DNA from: CAZCWX01 sp964502465
GTDB taxonomy: Bacteria > Desulfobacterota > Binatia > Bin18
Length of the DNA stretch: 64,000 nucleotides
Assembly: GCA_964502465.1 (NCBI GenBank)
Contig: CAZCWX010000076.1
Span: 1-64,000, forward strand
Direction: 5' to 3'
The notes below the pieces were generated by a model. That model saw nothing but the letters and a program-made list of their open reading frames with translations. It had not been told where the DNA came from and did no database searches. Numbering within the stretch: position 1 is the stretch's first letter; each line of letters starts with the position of its first letter. Shown here in pieces: positions 44,559 to 53,878 of the stretch. The position numbers were made by a program, and so were the translations under genes.

Positions 44559-44684
44559 GTTACGCCAAAGAGCTTCGTATTTCCCCAACGTGAAAAGGTA
44601 CAATAAACTTGTCTGCGCTCTTATTGGAGTGTAGAATTTTTGCTCGATGTCTACTTTATCTCAATTTCTCTTCTAAGGAGTTAT

Positions 44685-46373
44685 ATGGAAAAAGGGTTCA
44701 CTCTTTGGTTTACCGGCATGTCAGGGGCGGGCAAGTCCACTATCACAAACGCGTTGACCCCTCGATTACAAGATTTAGGCAAACGGGTTGAGGTCCTCGA
44801 TGGAGACGAGGTCCGTCTGAACCTCAGTAAAGGCTTAGGCTTTAGCAAAGAGGATCGTGACACGAATATCCGTCGAATCGGTTATGTCGCTCACCTGTTG
44901 ACACGGAACGGCGCGGTCGCGATCACCGCTGCCATTTCTCCTTACCGGGCTATACGCGATGAAGTACGCAATTTTATCGGAAACTTTGTTGAGGTGTACG
45001 TCAAGTGTCCACTCGAAACTCTGATTGCCCGCGATGTAAAAGGGCTCTACAAGAAAGCCCTCACTGGTGAGATTAAAGAATTCACGGGAATTTCAGATCC
45101 TTATGAGGAGCCCCTTCATCCGGAGGTTGTGGTGGAAACTGACCGTGAGACAGTAGAAGAGAGTGTCGAGAAAATTCTCTCTCGGCTGCAGGAACTGGGG
45201 TTGATTGCGCACGCGGTTGGTACGATTGCCCCACATGGCGGGGTGCTCGTGAATCGCCTCGTCACCGGAACTCAGCGGGACGCACTTTTGGAAAAAGCCC
45301 GCACCCTTCCGACAATCCAACTCGACGAACGGGCGCAGAGCGACATAGAGATGATTGCTGTGGGCGCATTTTCGCCATTACGCGGATTTCTTGGGGCTGC
45401 CGATTATCACATGGTAGTTGAGAACATGCGGTTAATCTCTGGACTTCCGTGGTCAATTCCGATCACCTTGCAAGTTTCACGTGCTCAGGCAGACACACTG
45501 AAAGACGGGACAGAGGTGGCGCTGATTGATGAACGAAATATGACCCTCGCGATCTTGGAATTAGCCGAGCGCTATCTGCCAGATCAGGAAGAAGAAGTAC
45601 AACGGGTGTATGGAACGACAGATGCCGCTCATCCTGGAGTGGCCGCAGTCCTTGGTGGAGGTGAGGTGTATCTTGGGGGAGAGATTCAGGTGTTGAATCG
45701 ACCCGATACCGTTGCATTTCCTACGTATCACCGAGACCCTGCGCAGACGCGCGCATTGTTTCGTGAACGGGGGTGGCAAACGGTGGTCGGATTCCAAACC
45801 CGGAACCCCATTCATCGGGCTCATGAATATATCACGAAGTGTGCTCTTGAAATCGTCGATGGATTGCTGCTCCACCCGCTTGTCGGGAAGACCAAGAGCG
45901 ATGACATCCCTGCGGCTGTGCGTATGCGCTGTTATGAAGAGCTGCTAGCCCATTATTACCCAACCGAGCGCGTCATGTTGTCTGTGTATCCGGCTGCGAT
46001 GCGATACGGAGGTCCGCGTGAGGCAATCTTTCACGCGATTGCCCGCAAGAACTATGGCTGCACCCACTTTATTGTTGGCAGGGATCACGCCGGTGTCGGC
46101 AGCTATTATGGGACCTACGACGCGCAGAAAATCTTCGATGAATTTACTCCAGGAGAACTGGGTATCCAGCCTCTCAAATTTGAGAACGCCTTCTTTTCTC
46201 AAGTGACCGGCCAGATGGCCACAGCCAAAACTGCCCCGGGTGGACCTGAAACTCAAGTCAATCTCTCCGGCACAAAAGTCCGCGAAATGTTAAGCAATGG
46301 CGAGCAGCCCCCTGCCGAATTCTCCCGGCCTGAGGTTGCCGCAGTGCTCATCGGCGCGATGAAACGACGATAG
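44685..46373 (+). CDS. cysC-sat: Bifunctional adenylylsulfate kinase / sulfate adenylyltransferase (APSK-Sat)
   Basis: A 562-residue fusion. Residues 1-180 are APS kinase: P-loop GMSGAGKST (11-19), [35 protein letters not shown], and [23 protein letters not shown]. From about 190 to 560 is ATP sulfurylase with [19 protein letters not shown] and [12 protein letters not shown]. Together they convert sulfate to PAPS. AAGGAG precedes ATG 44685; the frame is open to 44640 without support. It is a single-polypeptide arrangement in APSK-first order. It ends the sulfur block. Confidence 0.94.
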   Translation: MEKGFTLWFTGMSGAGKSTITNALTPRLQDLGKRVEVLDGDEVRLNLSKGLGFSKEDRDTNIRRIGYVAHLLTRNGAVAITAAISPYRAIRDEVRNFIGNFVEVYVKCPLETLIARDVKGLYKKALTGEIKEFTGISDPYEEPLHPEVVVETDRETVEESVEKILSRLQELGLIAHAVGTIAPHGGVLVNRLVTGTQRDALLEKARTLPTIQLDERAQSDIEMIAVGAFSPLRGFLGAADYHMVVENMRLISGLPWSIPITLQVSRAQADTLKDGTEVALIDERNMTLAILELAERYLPDQEEEVQRVYGTTDAAHPGVAAVLGGGEVYLGGEIQVLNRPDTVAFPTYHRDPAQTRALFRERGWQTVVGFQTRNPIHRAHEYITKCALEIVDGLLLHPLVGKTKSDDIPAAVRMRCYEELLAHYYPTERVMLSVYPAAMRYGGPREAIFHAIARKNYGCTHFIVGRDHAGVGSYYGTYDAQKIFDEFTPGELGIQPLKFENAFFSQVTGQMATAKTAPGGPETQVNLSGTKVREMLSNGEQPPAEFSRPEVAAVLIGAMKRR

Positions 46374-46401
46374 GAGAAGAGGATGGCGTAGAGCGGAGGC
46401 G

Positions 46402-46854
46402 CTATTCTTCCGCTGCTACGCCAATGCGAATGATGAGCGTTCCCTCTTGGTGGGTCTGTCCGGCAATAAAGAGGGCGCCCGGATTGGGGATGCGGAGATA
46501 GGTGCTCATAAGAGAGGTCGGGGTCGAACCTTCCATCAGCATCACTTGCAGTGCGATCTTCTCGTTTACGTATTCCTTGGGAACTACCTGGAGAAAGCGC
46601 CCTCCGGGCAGCGAAAAATCAGCCTGTTTTCCCCACCCCACTTGTCGCCGTTCTTCTTGCACGAGACGATATGAGGAGTAGCGAAAAGCGTTCAATTGGG
46701 GTCGGAAGGGCATGAGTCGGTTATCAAAGTCTTTCGACGCGTTCGTAGCAAGAACGGTTTCGATCCGAACCTCTACCATTTCGCCAGCGTTGGCCTGAAG
46801 CACCCATGCCAATATCGTTGCAACGCAGAATAAGACGAGGCAGCGTGTCCTCAT
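46402..46854 (-). CDS. Exported protein of an ECF sigma operon, unknown function
   Basis: A 150-residue protein with an N-terminal signal peptide (LVLFCVATILAWVLQANAGE). The mature part is rich in beta strands (MVEVRIETVLATNA, YLRIPNPGALFIAGQ) with no recognised domain. It overlaps the anti-sigma gene by four bases and is likely co-translated, so it is probably controlled by the sigma factor at 47490. Its role may be envelope sensing or signal input. Confidence 0.65.
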   Translation of the reverse strand: MRTRCLVLFCVATILAWVLQANAGEMVEVRIETVLATNASKDFDNRLMPFRPQLNAFRYSSYRLVQEERRQVGWGKQADFSLPGGRFLQVVPKEYVNEKIALQVMLMEGSTPTSLMSTYLRIPNPGALFIAGQTHQEGTLIIRIGVAAEE

Positions 46855-47393
46855 GGCACCGCTCCACCTCGGTCATCTTCTATCCAGATAACAGGCGAAT
46901 TGCTTGTCGGTTCGTTCCAGAGTGCTACAGTGGTGGCTGCTGACAGTGATTCGATTTGGGCTTGATTGTGAGCGGCGACGGCAATGGGAATGGGGGGTTG
47001 GGTAACGAACAGTGATTCGACCGATGATCGCAGTTGTGGGAAAAACAAGAAAGAGACGAGTAACAGAGCTACCGCAGCTGCGCTAACAGGAACACTGAGT
47101 GACCAGTCAGGCCACCACTGCTCGCGCCACAACTGCAGGCGCACAGACCAAGACGGCTTTGGTACAAGGAGCTTGTTTTCGATCTGCTTCCAGAAACTCG
47201 AGAAATCAACCTTCTCGACTTGTGAGTCAATTTCCTGTAACAGCAGCTCTTGCATGCGATCGAGAGAAGCAAGCCAACGAGTGCACGCGACGCAACTAGC
47301 TACATGAGATCGCACTTCTCGCCGTAACGGTCCATCCAATTCCCCGTCACAGAGCAAGACAGCTAACCGCTCGTATTGTGGGCATTTCATCAT
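46851..47393 (-). CDS. Anti-sigma factor (ZAS-type, single membrane helix)
   Basis: About 180 residues from ATG 47393. The N-terminal zinc-binding anti-sigma motif H30-x3-C34-x2-C37 (HVASCVAC) is intact, as is the CPQYERLAVLLCDGELDG start. One membrane helix (VPVSAAAVALLLVSFLFFP) separates it from an exported C-terminus. Such anti-sigma factors hold an ECF sigma factor until a signal releases it. Start alternatives exist (47390, 47414). It is co-directional with rpoE upstream. Confidence 0.85.
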   Translation of the reverse strand: MMKCPQYERLAVLLCDGELDGPLRREVRSHVASCVACTRWLASLDRMQELLLQEIDSQVEKVDFSSFWKQIENKLLVPKPSWSVRLQLWREQWWPDWSLSVPVSAAAVALLLVSFLFFPQLRSSVESLFVTQPPIPIAVAAHNQAQIESLSAATTVALWNEPTSNSPVIWIEDDRGGAVP

Positions 47394-47489
47394 AGCCGAG
47401 GAAATAAGGTTCAAGGCCTATAGATAAGTGGTGAAGGAAAAAGCGAACAGAAAGGCAATTGCTAATGCACGAGACATAAGCAGGAACCA

Positions 47490-48059
47490 TCAAAGTTCAG
47501 AACGCAGGAGCGACTGCAACCGTTTGCGTGCATAATGAAGCCGGCTCATGACCGTCCCTCGCGAGCATTGTAAGACCTCACTGATCTCTTCGTAAGACAA
47601 ACCCTCCACTATGCGCAGTAGTATGACCGCTTTGTGTGCGGGCGTCAACTCTGCGATAGCTGCACGAATCCTTTCTCCCAACTCTTTGTCCTTTGTTTGT
47701 TCGTAGGGGTCCGTGGTTGTTGTATCTGGGATCGTATCGATACGGTTGCTATTTCCTTCTTCCTGGTCATCACGTTCCAGTTGTGGTTGCCTGCTTTTTT
47801 GGCGTTGGCGATCGATCGCCAAGTTGACAATAATACGGTACAACCACGTGTAAAAACTCGCTTCTTCCTTGAATTGGTGAATACTGGTAAAAACCTTAGC
47901 AAACGCTTCTTGCGCAACCTCTAGGGCATCTTCACGGTCGTGGAGCATACCAAACGCAATCGCTACGGCCTTACGCTGGTACCGTTCCACCAATTCGCGA
48001 AACGCCTGCCGGTCGCCCTCCTTACAGCGCTTAACTAATTCCCAGTCGCTTGATTCCAC
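47490..48059 (-). CDS. rpoE: ECF sigma factor (RpoE-like)
   Basis: A 189-residue sigma-70 family protein. Region 2 is FRELVERYQRKAVAIAFGMLHDREDALEVAQEAFAKVFTSIHQFKEEASFYTWLYRIIVNLAID and region 4 is PAHKAVILLRIVEGLSYEEISEVLQCSRGTVMSRLHYARKRLQ. Between is an acidic linker. The start at 48059 is GTG. It should work with the anti-sigma downstream. No recognisable ECF promoter (GAACTT-type) was identified in its 313-base upstream gap. Confidence 0.92.
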   Translation of the reverse strand: MESSDWELVKRCKEGDRQAFRELVERYQRKAVAIAFGMLHDREDALEVAQEAFAKVFTSIHQFKEEASFYTWLYRIIVNLAIDRQRQKSRQPQLERDDQEEGNSNRIDTIPDTTTTDPYEQTKDKELGERIRAAIAELTPAHKAVILLRIVEGLSYEEISEVLQCSRGTVMSRLHYARKRLQSLLRSEL

Positions 48060-48372
48060 CGATTCCGCACATAATCAGAGACGTCAAATGACACTGATAT
48101 ATTCAGCCCTTAGGCTTTCTCCCCTTGGGACCGAAGACTCACACAAACGGCCCTCTGAGCCTTTCTCGTGCAAAGAGAGTGAACAGACGCCAACTCATCT
48201 GTAGCCTCTGAATTTCTTAGCGGGATTGGCGTCGAATCTACACTATAGATATATCGTTAAGAGTGAAAACTTGACAAGCTCCAACGCTAGCATTAAAAAA
48301 CATGCCTGCTTCGAAGAAAGGGAACAAGCCTAAGCAGGTCCGCTGCAGAACCGAAAGCTTCTTTCTGAGCCA
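48060..48372. other. 313-base divergent gap between rpoE and the Gld-type ABC operon
   Basis: Contains the promoter for the ABC operon (48271-48299). No RNA gene or clear ECF promoter for the minus-strand rpoE was found. Confidence 0.5.
48271..48299 (+). promoter_or_regulatory. Promoter of the Gld-type ABC transporter operon
   Basis: A perfect TTGACA -35 box (48271-48276), 17-base spacer and TAAAAA (48294-48299) as -10 box. It lies 74 bases before the start of the ABC ATPase gene. Confidence 0.55.
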
Positions 48373-49110
48373 ATGATTGAAGTCCAGCATCTCACAAAAC
48401 ACTATGGTGACATTACCGCTATCGCTAATGTCTCTTTTCAAGTGGCATCTGGCCAAATCCTCGGGTTTCTCGGTCCAAACGGTTCTGGCAAGACTACGAC
48501 TATGCGGATTATTACTGGATTTATGCCAGCAACGAGCGGGACAGTCAAAGTCGCAGGTTTTGACATTTTCGACGATTCTTTCGAAGTGCGCAAGCGTATA
48601 GGATACTTACCTGAGAATCCTCCTCTGTACAATGATATGACCGTGGCCGCTTATCTACGCTTTGTTGCACGCATTAAAGGCACTCCTAAAGCTGACATTG
48701 CCGATTCCCTGGACCGGGCTCTGACGCGTTGTGGCCTTACGCAGGTTACAGACCGTGTCACCGGCCATCTCTCGAAGGGATATCGGCAGCGAGTCGGCTT
48801 GGCACAAGCGATCATTCACAATCCGGCGGTGCTCGTGCTTGACGAACCTACTGTAGGGCTCGACCCGCAGCAAATCATTGAAATTCGTTCGCTTATCAAA
48901 GAGTTAGCTGGTGCCCATACTGTGATTCTCTCCACCCATATTCTTCCTGAGGTGGTACAGGTGTGCGAGAAAGTGGTTATCATTAATGCCGGCCGCGTAG
49001 TCGTGGAGGACATGCTTGTCAACTTGACCCAGGGGCAATCCCTTGAAGACGTTTTCTTGCGGGCGATTGCTCAAGAGGAGACGCGTAGCGTCGAGGAGGC
49101 AGCTGAATGA
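48373..49110 (+). CDS. ABC transporter ATP-binding protein, GldA-like
   Basis: A 245-residue ATPase with Walker [10 protein letters not shown], signature [13 protein letters not shown], Walker [13 protein letters not shown] and the H-loop THILPE. GldA/Gld-type proteins (with GldF and GldG) are membrane-associated complexes required for gliding in Bacteroidetes, and related sets occur widely. It overlaps the permease by four bases. The transport substrate is unknown. Confidence 0.9.
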   Translation: MIEVQHLTKHYGDITAIANVSFQVASGQILGFLGPNGSGKTTTMRIITGFMPATSGTVKVAGFDIFDDSFEVRKRIGYLPENPPLYNDMTVAAYLRFVARIKGTPKADIADSLDRALTRCGLTQVTDRVTGHLSKGYRQRVGLAQAIIHNPAVLVLDEPTVGLDPQQIIEIRSLIKELAGAHTVILSTHILPEVVQVCEKVVIINAGRVVVEDMLVNLTQGQSLEDVFLRAIAQEETRSVEEAAE

Positions 49111-49880
49111 GGAATGTGCTCACGATTATCGGGAAAGAGCTTCGTTCCTATTTTGTCTCGCCGATCGCGTATGTTGTCCTGACGGGATTCCTCCTCCTTG
49201 GGGGCTGGTTCTTTTTTAATCTTTTGTCACGGTTCAATTTGTTGCTCTCTCTCTACACACAGTTTCAGGGTGGTGCGGCGGCGGATCGACTGAACCTCAA
49301 TGACTTCGTGATTGCCCCTCTGATGCACAATTTATCGATTGTCCTTGTGATCCTCGTACCGATGATCACGATGCGTGCATACGCCGAGGAAAAAAAAGTC
49401 GGTACCTACGAACTGCTCTTAACCTCGCCATTACGTACCGGAGAAATCGTTCTCGGTAAATTTCTTGCCTCGTTTTTATTCATCTGTGTGATGATTAGCC
49501 TCACGGGCATCTATCCAGCAATTTTATTGGCTTTTGGCAATCCTGAGGTTGGTGTCCTCGCGGCTGGCTACTTTGGCTTGGTATTACTGGCCACTGCTTT
49601 TGTCGCGGTAGGTCTTCTCACGTCTTCATTCACAGAAAACCAAATTATTGCTGCAGTGAGTGGGCTCGTTGCGACTCTCCTTCTCTATATTATTGGTTGG
49701 CCAGCTGATACTGCTGGTGACGTGCTTGGGCCGCTGCTGCGGTATCTCTCAGTGACTGAGCATTTCGCTGAAATGGTGAAGGGCATCATTGACACCCGCA
49801 ATCTGGTGTATTTTGCTAGTGTTATCGCGATAGCCTTGTTTCTCACTCAGCGCTCAGTTGAGTCGCTGCGCTGGAGGTAA
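49107..49880 (+). CDS. ABC-2 type permease, GldF-like
   Basis: A 257-residue polytopic membrane protein with about six hydrophobic segments (VLTGFLLLGGWFFFNLL, LSIVLVILVPMITMRAYAEEKK, FLFICVMISLTGIYPAILLAFG, LLATAFVAVGLLTSSF, AVSGLVATLLLYIIGW and VYFASVIAIALFLTQ). AEEKKVGTYELLLTSPL is the characteristic ABC-2 cytoplasmic loop. It is translationally coupled to the ATPase gene. Confidence 0.88.
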   Translation: MRNVLTIIGKELRSYFVSPIAYVVLTGFLLLGGWFFFNLLSRFNLLLSLYTQFQGGAAADRLNLNDFVIAPLMHNLSIVLVILVPMITMRAYAEEKKVGTYELLLTSPLRTGEIVLGKFLASFLFICVMISLTGIYPAILLAFGNPEVGVLAAGYFGLVLLATAFVAVGLLTSSFTENQIIAAVSGLVATLLLYIIGWPADTAGDVLGPLLRYLSVTEHFAEMVKGIIDTRNLVYFASVIAIALFLTQRSVESLRWR

Positions 49881-49885
49881 GCCGG

Positions 49886-51436
49886 ATGCCACGTCTCGGG
49901 TCGTTCTATGGGGTGGTTGGTGTCATTCTGCTCGTCTTTGCCGGCATTGCCTATTTTATTACCCAAATCGTATCGGTGTACGTTTTTGCTCACGCGTTGT
50001 TAGGCCTTTTGGCGGTTGGCTTTTATTTCGCCTCGGCAAAAGATTCACTGAAAACCTTTCTGGGCGAACGCTCGACCAAGTATGGTGCGAGCGCTGCAGC
50101 GTATTCGGTAATCTTTCTCGCCATACTGGTATTGGTAAACTACTTGTCAACCCGTCATTATCATCGTTTCGACATGACCGAGGCAGGGGTATATAGTTTA
50201 TCCCCACAATCACAGAGTGTACTTCAGGGTCTCGAAAAACCCCTTGAAGTGAATGCTTTTGTCGAGGCTGGTGCTGACCCTCAGCTGAGAGAACTCCTTG
50301 ATAGCTACCGCTATATTTCAGAGGAAGTGTCTTATCGAATCATTGACCCGGACAAGCAGCCGGACCTAGCCGAACGATTTCAAATTACCACCATTCCAGC
50401 GATCCATTTGCAGTATGGCGATCAAACTAATGTCGTCACTCGTATTTCCGAGGAAGACCTAACGAATGGGCTTATCAAAGTCAGCCGATCAGAAAAGAAG
50501 GTGGTCTATTTTCTCGAAGGCCACGGAGAGCCTGATATTGATGGATTACAAGATCCGCGTGGGTATGGCCAAGTCAAACTTGCTTTGGAGAATGAAAGCT
50601 TTGAAGTCAAAAAGTTAGTGCTTTCTCCAGATACGGCTGTCCCTGATGGTGCAAATTTGCTGGTTGTTGCCGGAGCCGAGCGGTCACTGCTAGAACACGA
50701 AATCCAACTGATTGACGCGTATCTCAAAAAAGGGAACCGTGCACTGTTTTTGCTCAACCCTCGATCAACCCCTGAACTTGTGACGTACCTCGAGCAATGG
50801 GGAGTAGAAATTGGCAACAACGTTATTGTAGACGAACAGCTCCAACTCCTGAAAGGGCGGACTTTCACGCTGACACCGTTCGTGACGACCTATGGCGATC
50901 ATCCAATTACGCAGGAACTGAGTCGCCGCGGCTCTGCTGCGCTGACTGCCTATGGGATCTCGCGCTCGGTCGAACCCAAACCGAACGGGCGTCAGGGAGA
51001 GACTCAGCTCTGCCTGGCAAAAACGAGTCCGAACTCTTGGGCTGAGTACGATATCGAAGGTGTCTTTCAAAAACAGACGGCTCGCCTCGACGCGCAAGAC
51101 CGAAAAGGACCAATTTGCCTGGCGGTGGCGGTCACTGTGAATCTGAAGGAGATGGAGACAGAGCAGGATAGTGAGGCGCGCTTAGTCGTGTTTGGCAATG
51201 CCGTCTTTGCAAACAATCAGTTTCTCGGGCAGTACTTCAACCGTGATCTGTTGCTGAATTCAATGAGTTGGCTGATTGGGGAAGAAGGGTTGATTTCGGT
51301 TCGTCCCAGTACTCTGCGTGCGTCGCGTGTCCAGTTCACGGCTGAGCAGGGAACGTTGATATTTTACCTATCGGTTTTGGTTTTACCCGAGATCCTGCTT
51401 ATTGCTGGTTTGGCCGTGTGGTGGCAGAGGCGATAG
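49886..51436 (+). CDS. GldG-like ABC transporter auxiliary protein
   Basis: A 516-residue protein with two N-terminal membrane helices (GVVGVILLVFAGIAYFI and LLGLLAVGFYFAS), a third at about residue 70 (YSVIFLAILVLVNYLSTRHYHR), and a large periplasmic region with EVNAFVEAGAD and EEVSYRIIDPDKQPDLAERF segments that belong to the ABC_transp_aux/GldG family. A C-terminal membrane helix (LIFYLSVLVLPEILLIAGLAVWWQ) anchors it. It is six bases after the permease. Confidence 0.86.
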   Translation: MPRLGSFYGVVGVILLVFAGIAYFITQIVSVYVFAHALLGLLAVGFYFASAKDSLKTFLGERSTKYGASAAAYSVIFLAILVLVNYLSTRHYHRFDMTEAGVYSLSPQSQSVLQGLEKPLEVNAFVEAGADPQLRELLDSYRYISEEVSYRIIDPDKQPDLAERFQITTIPAIHLQYGDQTNVVTRISEEDLTNGLIKVSRSEKKVVYFLEGHGEPDIDGLQDPRGYGQVKLALENESFEVKKLVLSPDTAVPDGANLLVVAGAERSLLEHEIQLIDAYLKKGNRALFLLNPRSTPELVTYLEQWGVEIGNNVIVDEQLQLLKGRTFTLTPFVTTYGDHPITQELSRRGSAALTAYGISRSVEPKPNGRQGETQLCLAKTSPNSWAEYDIEGVFQKQTARLDAQDRKGPICLAVAVTVNLKEMETEQDSEARLVVFGNAVFANNQFLGQYFNRDLLLNSMSWLIGEEGLISVRPSTLRASRVQFTAEQGTLIFYLSVLVLPEILLIAGLAVWWQRR

Positions 51437-51541
51437 CGGTTTCTGCCCCACAGTGATGAGGTCTAGCAGAGAACAACAGAACTCAATGCTGCCTAAGAAA
51501 GACGAGTTCGGAGGCTTCTGTATTCCTCCTGCCGGTTCACT

Positions 51542-52999
51542 ATGAGTCTACGCAAAGCTCTCATCATGTTAACGGTCCTCCTCGCTCTCGGAGGATACGT
51601 CTACCTCGTGGAACTCCCTCGGGAACAAGAAGAAGCGCAAAAAAAGAAGCTCTTTACCTTTGACAAAGACGAGGTCTCGGCAGTGTCTCTCATCTATCCT
51701 GACCGCTCTCTGCACCTCAGAAAGGATGAATCTGGAAAATGGCACCTGACCCAGCCGATTGAGTCTGAAGCCGACGAAACGACCGTTTCAAACCTGCTTA
51801 ACGCCCTTACTGATGTAGAGGTCAGCCGAGTATTGGAAGAAGGGGTCCAAGATCTGGCTTTGTATGGCCTCGATCAACCAATGGTCAAACTACAAGTGAC
51901 ATTACAGGAGGGCCCAAGCCTTCCCGTGGTCTTGATCGGCAAAGACACGCCGGTGGGATTCTCCGTGTATGTGCAAAAAACAGGAGACCCAAAAATTTTT
52001 CTCACTCCTCAGGCTTTTCGCCTGGGAATGACCAAAGAGGTCAAAGATCTACGGGATAAAGCGATCATTGCGTTTGAGACGAACGAGGTGAAAAAGGTTG
52101 AAATCCACAGCGCAGAGCACGATATCGTCCTGAGCAAGAACGATACAGGCTGGACGCTTGACAAGCCGGTCAGTAGTAAAGCCGATGAAGCCCAAGTACA
52201 AACCTTTCTTTCGTCGGTCCAGGGAATGCGGGCACAGGATTTTATTGAACAACCGCTGCTTGAACTGAAAGAATTCGGTCTGGACCCTCCGCAACTCACC
52301 GTATCACTTACGTTAGGAACAGATAACGCCCAAAAGACGATTTTCATTGGGGGGGAAAGGAGCGACGATACGGGAGGGAAGAAGCTCTACGTCAAGCGAG
52401 GAGAGGCTGATACCCTCTTTTTGGTGGGAGATTGGGTCCTCCGTGATATGGACAAGACGGCTAATGATTTCCGCGATAAGACGGTTGTTCATTTCGATCG
52501 AGAGAAAGTCGTCAAGGTCGAAGTCTGGCACCGAGACGGAGACAGTTTCACCCTCAACCGCGATGAGGACAAGAAATGGGCTATTGATAAGACTCAGGAA
52601 GGAACCCTCAAAGAGATGGCCCTTTCTCAATTGGTGGACGATCTGCATACCTTACGAGGGTTCGAAATTGCGGCCGAGAATCCCAGTGACCTCAGTGTGT
52701 ACGGTCTGCAAGAACCAATGCTGAAGATCTCCGTCTATGATGACGGTGGGACAAAACTTGCGACAATCTTAGCTGGGCAGAGATCTGAAGAAGACAAACA
52801 GGAAGTATTTGCTATGGCCGAAGAAGGAAATACGGTCTTCACGCTGCGTGATTATGTCTTTGATCGTGTGAATAAGAAAGTCGCTGACTTTTGGGAAAAG
52901 CCAGTAGAGAATAAAGAGGATAAGCAAGCAGGTGAAGTCACTTCTCCTGAGTTGCCTGGAAGTAGTGTTGAAGAAAGCGAGGATGGACACTCCCATTAA
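51542..52999 (+). CDS. DUF4340 domain protein
   Basis: A 485-residue protein with an N-terminal membrane anchor (LIMLTVLLALGGYVYLVELP) and repeated beta-rich DUF4340 units; three homologous segments begin LFTFDKDEVSAVSLIYPDRSLHL, AFETNEVKKVEIHSAEHDIVL and VHFDREKVVKVEVWHRDGDSFTL. The last fifty residues are acidic. It is the customary fourth gene after GldA/F/G-like sets and is presumed to sit in the periplasm. It ends at the bidirectional terminator. Confidence 0.88.
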   Translation: MSLRKALIMLTVLLALGGYVYLVELPREQEEAQKKKLFTFDKDEVSAVSLIYPDRSLHLRKDESGKWHLTQPIESEADETTVSNLLNALTDVEVSRVLEEGVQDLALYGLDQPMVKLQVTLQEGPSLPVVLIGKDTPVGFSVYVQKTGDPKIFLTPQAFRLGMTKEVKDLRDKAIIAFETNEVKKVEIHSAEHDIVLSKNDTGWTLDKPVSSKADEAQVQTFLSSVQGMRAQDFIEQPLLELKEFGLDPPQLTVSLTLGTDNAQKTIFIGGERSDDTGGKKLYVKRGEADTLFLVGDWVLRDMDKTANDFRDKTVVHFDREKVVKVEVWHRDGDSFTLNRDEDKKWAIDKTQEGTLKEMALSQLVDDLHTLRGFEIAAENPSDLSVYGLQEPMLKISVYDDGGTKLATILAGQRSEEDKQEVFAMAEEGNTVFTLRDYVFDRVNKKVADFWEKPVENKEDKQAGEVTSPELPGSSVEESEDGHSH

Positions 53000-53065
53000 A
53001 AAAGACAATGAAAGGGGAAGAGCTGACGCAAGCTACAGGGAAATAGGAGGGGTTTTTTGCGTAGA

Positions 53066-53100
53066 AAAAGAGGGCTCGCTTTTTTGTCGAACCCTCTTTT
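53066..53100. terminator. Bidirectional terminator between DUF4340 and OmpA-type genes
   Basis: A 13-base arm AAAAGAGGGCTCG (53066-53078) pairs with CGAACCCTCTTTT (53088-53100) with one G-U. A/T tracts on both sides fit termination on either strand for the two converging genes. Confidence 0.75.
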
Positions 53101-53140
53101 CTATGAAGGAGCACTATTGCTATTGAGGGGAGCAACGCTG

Positions 53141-53860
53141 CTAATTCTCGATGACGACTTCTACTCTCCGATTTTTTGCTCTTCCTTCCGGATTGTCAGA
53201 GCCGTCTGGGTTGGTGTTCGGAGCAACAGGGTAGCGCTTCCCATATCCCTTGGTGATGACGCGGTTTGGGCTGACTCCTGAATTCTCCAGCGTCATTGCC
53301 ACGTTTTCAGCGCGGCGTTCGGAAAGTTGCTGATTAAAGGCGTCACTGCCGATCGAATCGGTATGTCCCTCGATCGACACACGTCGCCCCTGCGCTTGGT
53401 TGTTCAGCACTTGGCTCATATCTTGTATTTTCATCTGAGCATCACCGGTGAGGTCAGTTCGACCAAAATCAAACAGGACATCAGGAAGATTGACAACCAC
53501 CCCACGTTCAGTCTCACGTGCCTCGAGGTTCTGCTTTCTTAATTCTTCGAGCAGTTCCCGGTTCCGTGCGAGTTCTTGTCGTTGCTGTTCGATTTGCTGT
53601 TGCTGTTCTTGCGCAACAGTGTCACGTTTTTGCAATTGGTCACCAACGAGGGCCCCAGTTCCGGCACCGAGCGCAGTGCCAATTGCCGCGCCAGCTCCAG
53701 GACTACCAACGGCTGCCCCGATGATCGCCCCGGCAGCACCGCCGATACCACCACCAACGAGGGTACTTTTCTCACGGGTGCTTAATGGTTGCGAACAACT
53801 GGCCAACAACGCCACGGCTATCAGGCAGGCTGTGTTCCGCCAGACAAACATTTTTCTCAT
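53141..53860 (-). CDS. OmpA-family lipoprotein with glycine-zipper domain
   Basis: A 239-residue lipoprotein. The signal peptide ends LLASC with lipidated C22, then a glycine-zipper segment (GGGIGGAAGAIIGAAVGSPGAG), a Gln/Glu coiled segment, and a C-terminal OmpA peptidoglycan-binding domain (VLFDFGRTDLTGDAQ, SIEGHTDSIGSDAFNQQLSERRAENVAMTLENSGVSPNRVITKGYGKRYPVAPN). GGTGGAGAT precedes the ATG. The N-terminal part is nearly identical to that of the neighbouring gene at 53879, at DNA level too. Confidence 0.9.
   Translation of the reverse strand: MRKMFVWRNTACLIAVALLASCSQPLSTREKSTLVGGGIGGAAGAIIGAAVGSPGAGAAIGTALGAGTGALVGDQLQKRDTVAQEQQQQIEQQRQELARNRELLEELRKQNLEARETERGVVVNLPDVLFDFGRTDLTGDAQMKIQDMSQVLNNQAQGRRVSIEGHTDSIGSDAFNQQLSERRAENVAMTLENSGVSPNRVITKGYGKRYPVAPNTNPDGSDNPEGRAKNRRVEVVIEN
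53640..53799. repeat. Direct repeat, copy 1 (glycine-zipper segment)
   Basis: About 160 bases here repeat in the same orientation at 54021-54180 with scattered substitutions, mostly silent third-base changes. It spans the lipobox-glycine zipper region of the lipoprotein. It reflects a duplication or conversion between tandem genes. Confidence 0.85.
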
Positions 53861-53878
53861 ATCTCCACCTTGTTGATA

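Noticed and set aside
45474..45489. AGTTTCACGTGCTCAG inside the APSK-Sat gene as another parS site
   Set aside because: Only about 11 of 16 positions match and the palindrome is broken on one side; likely chance.
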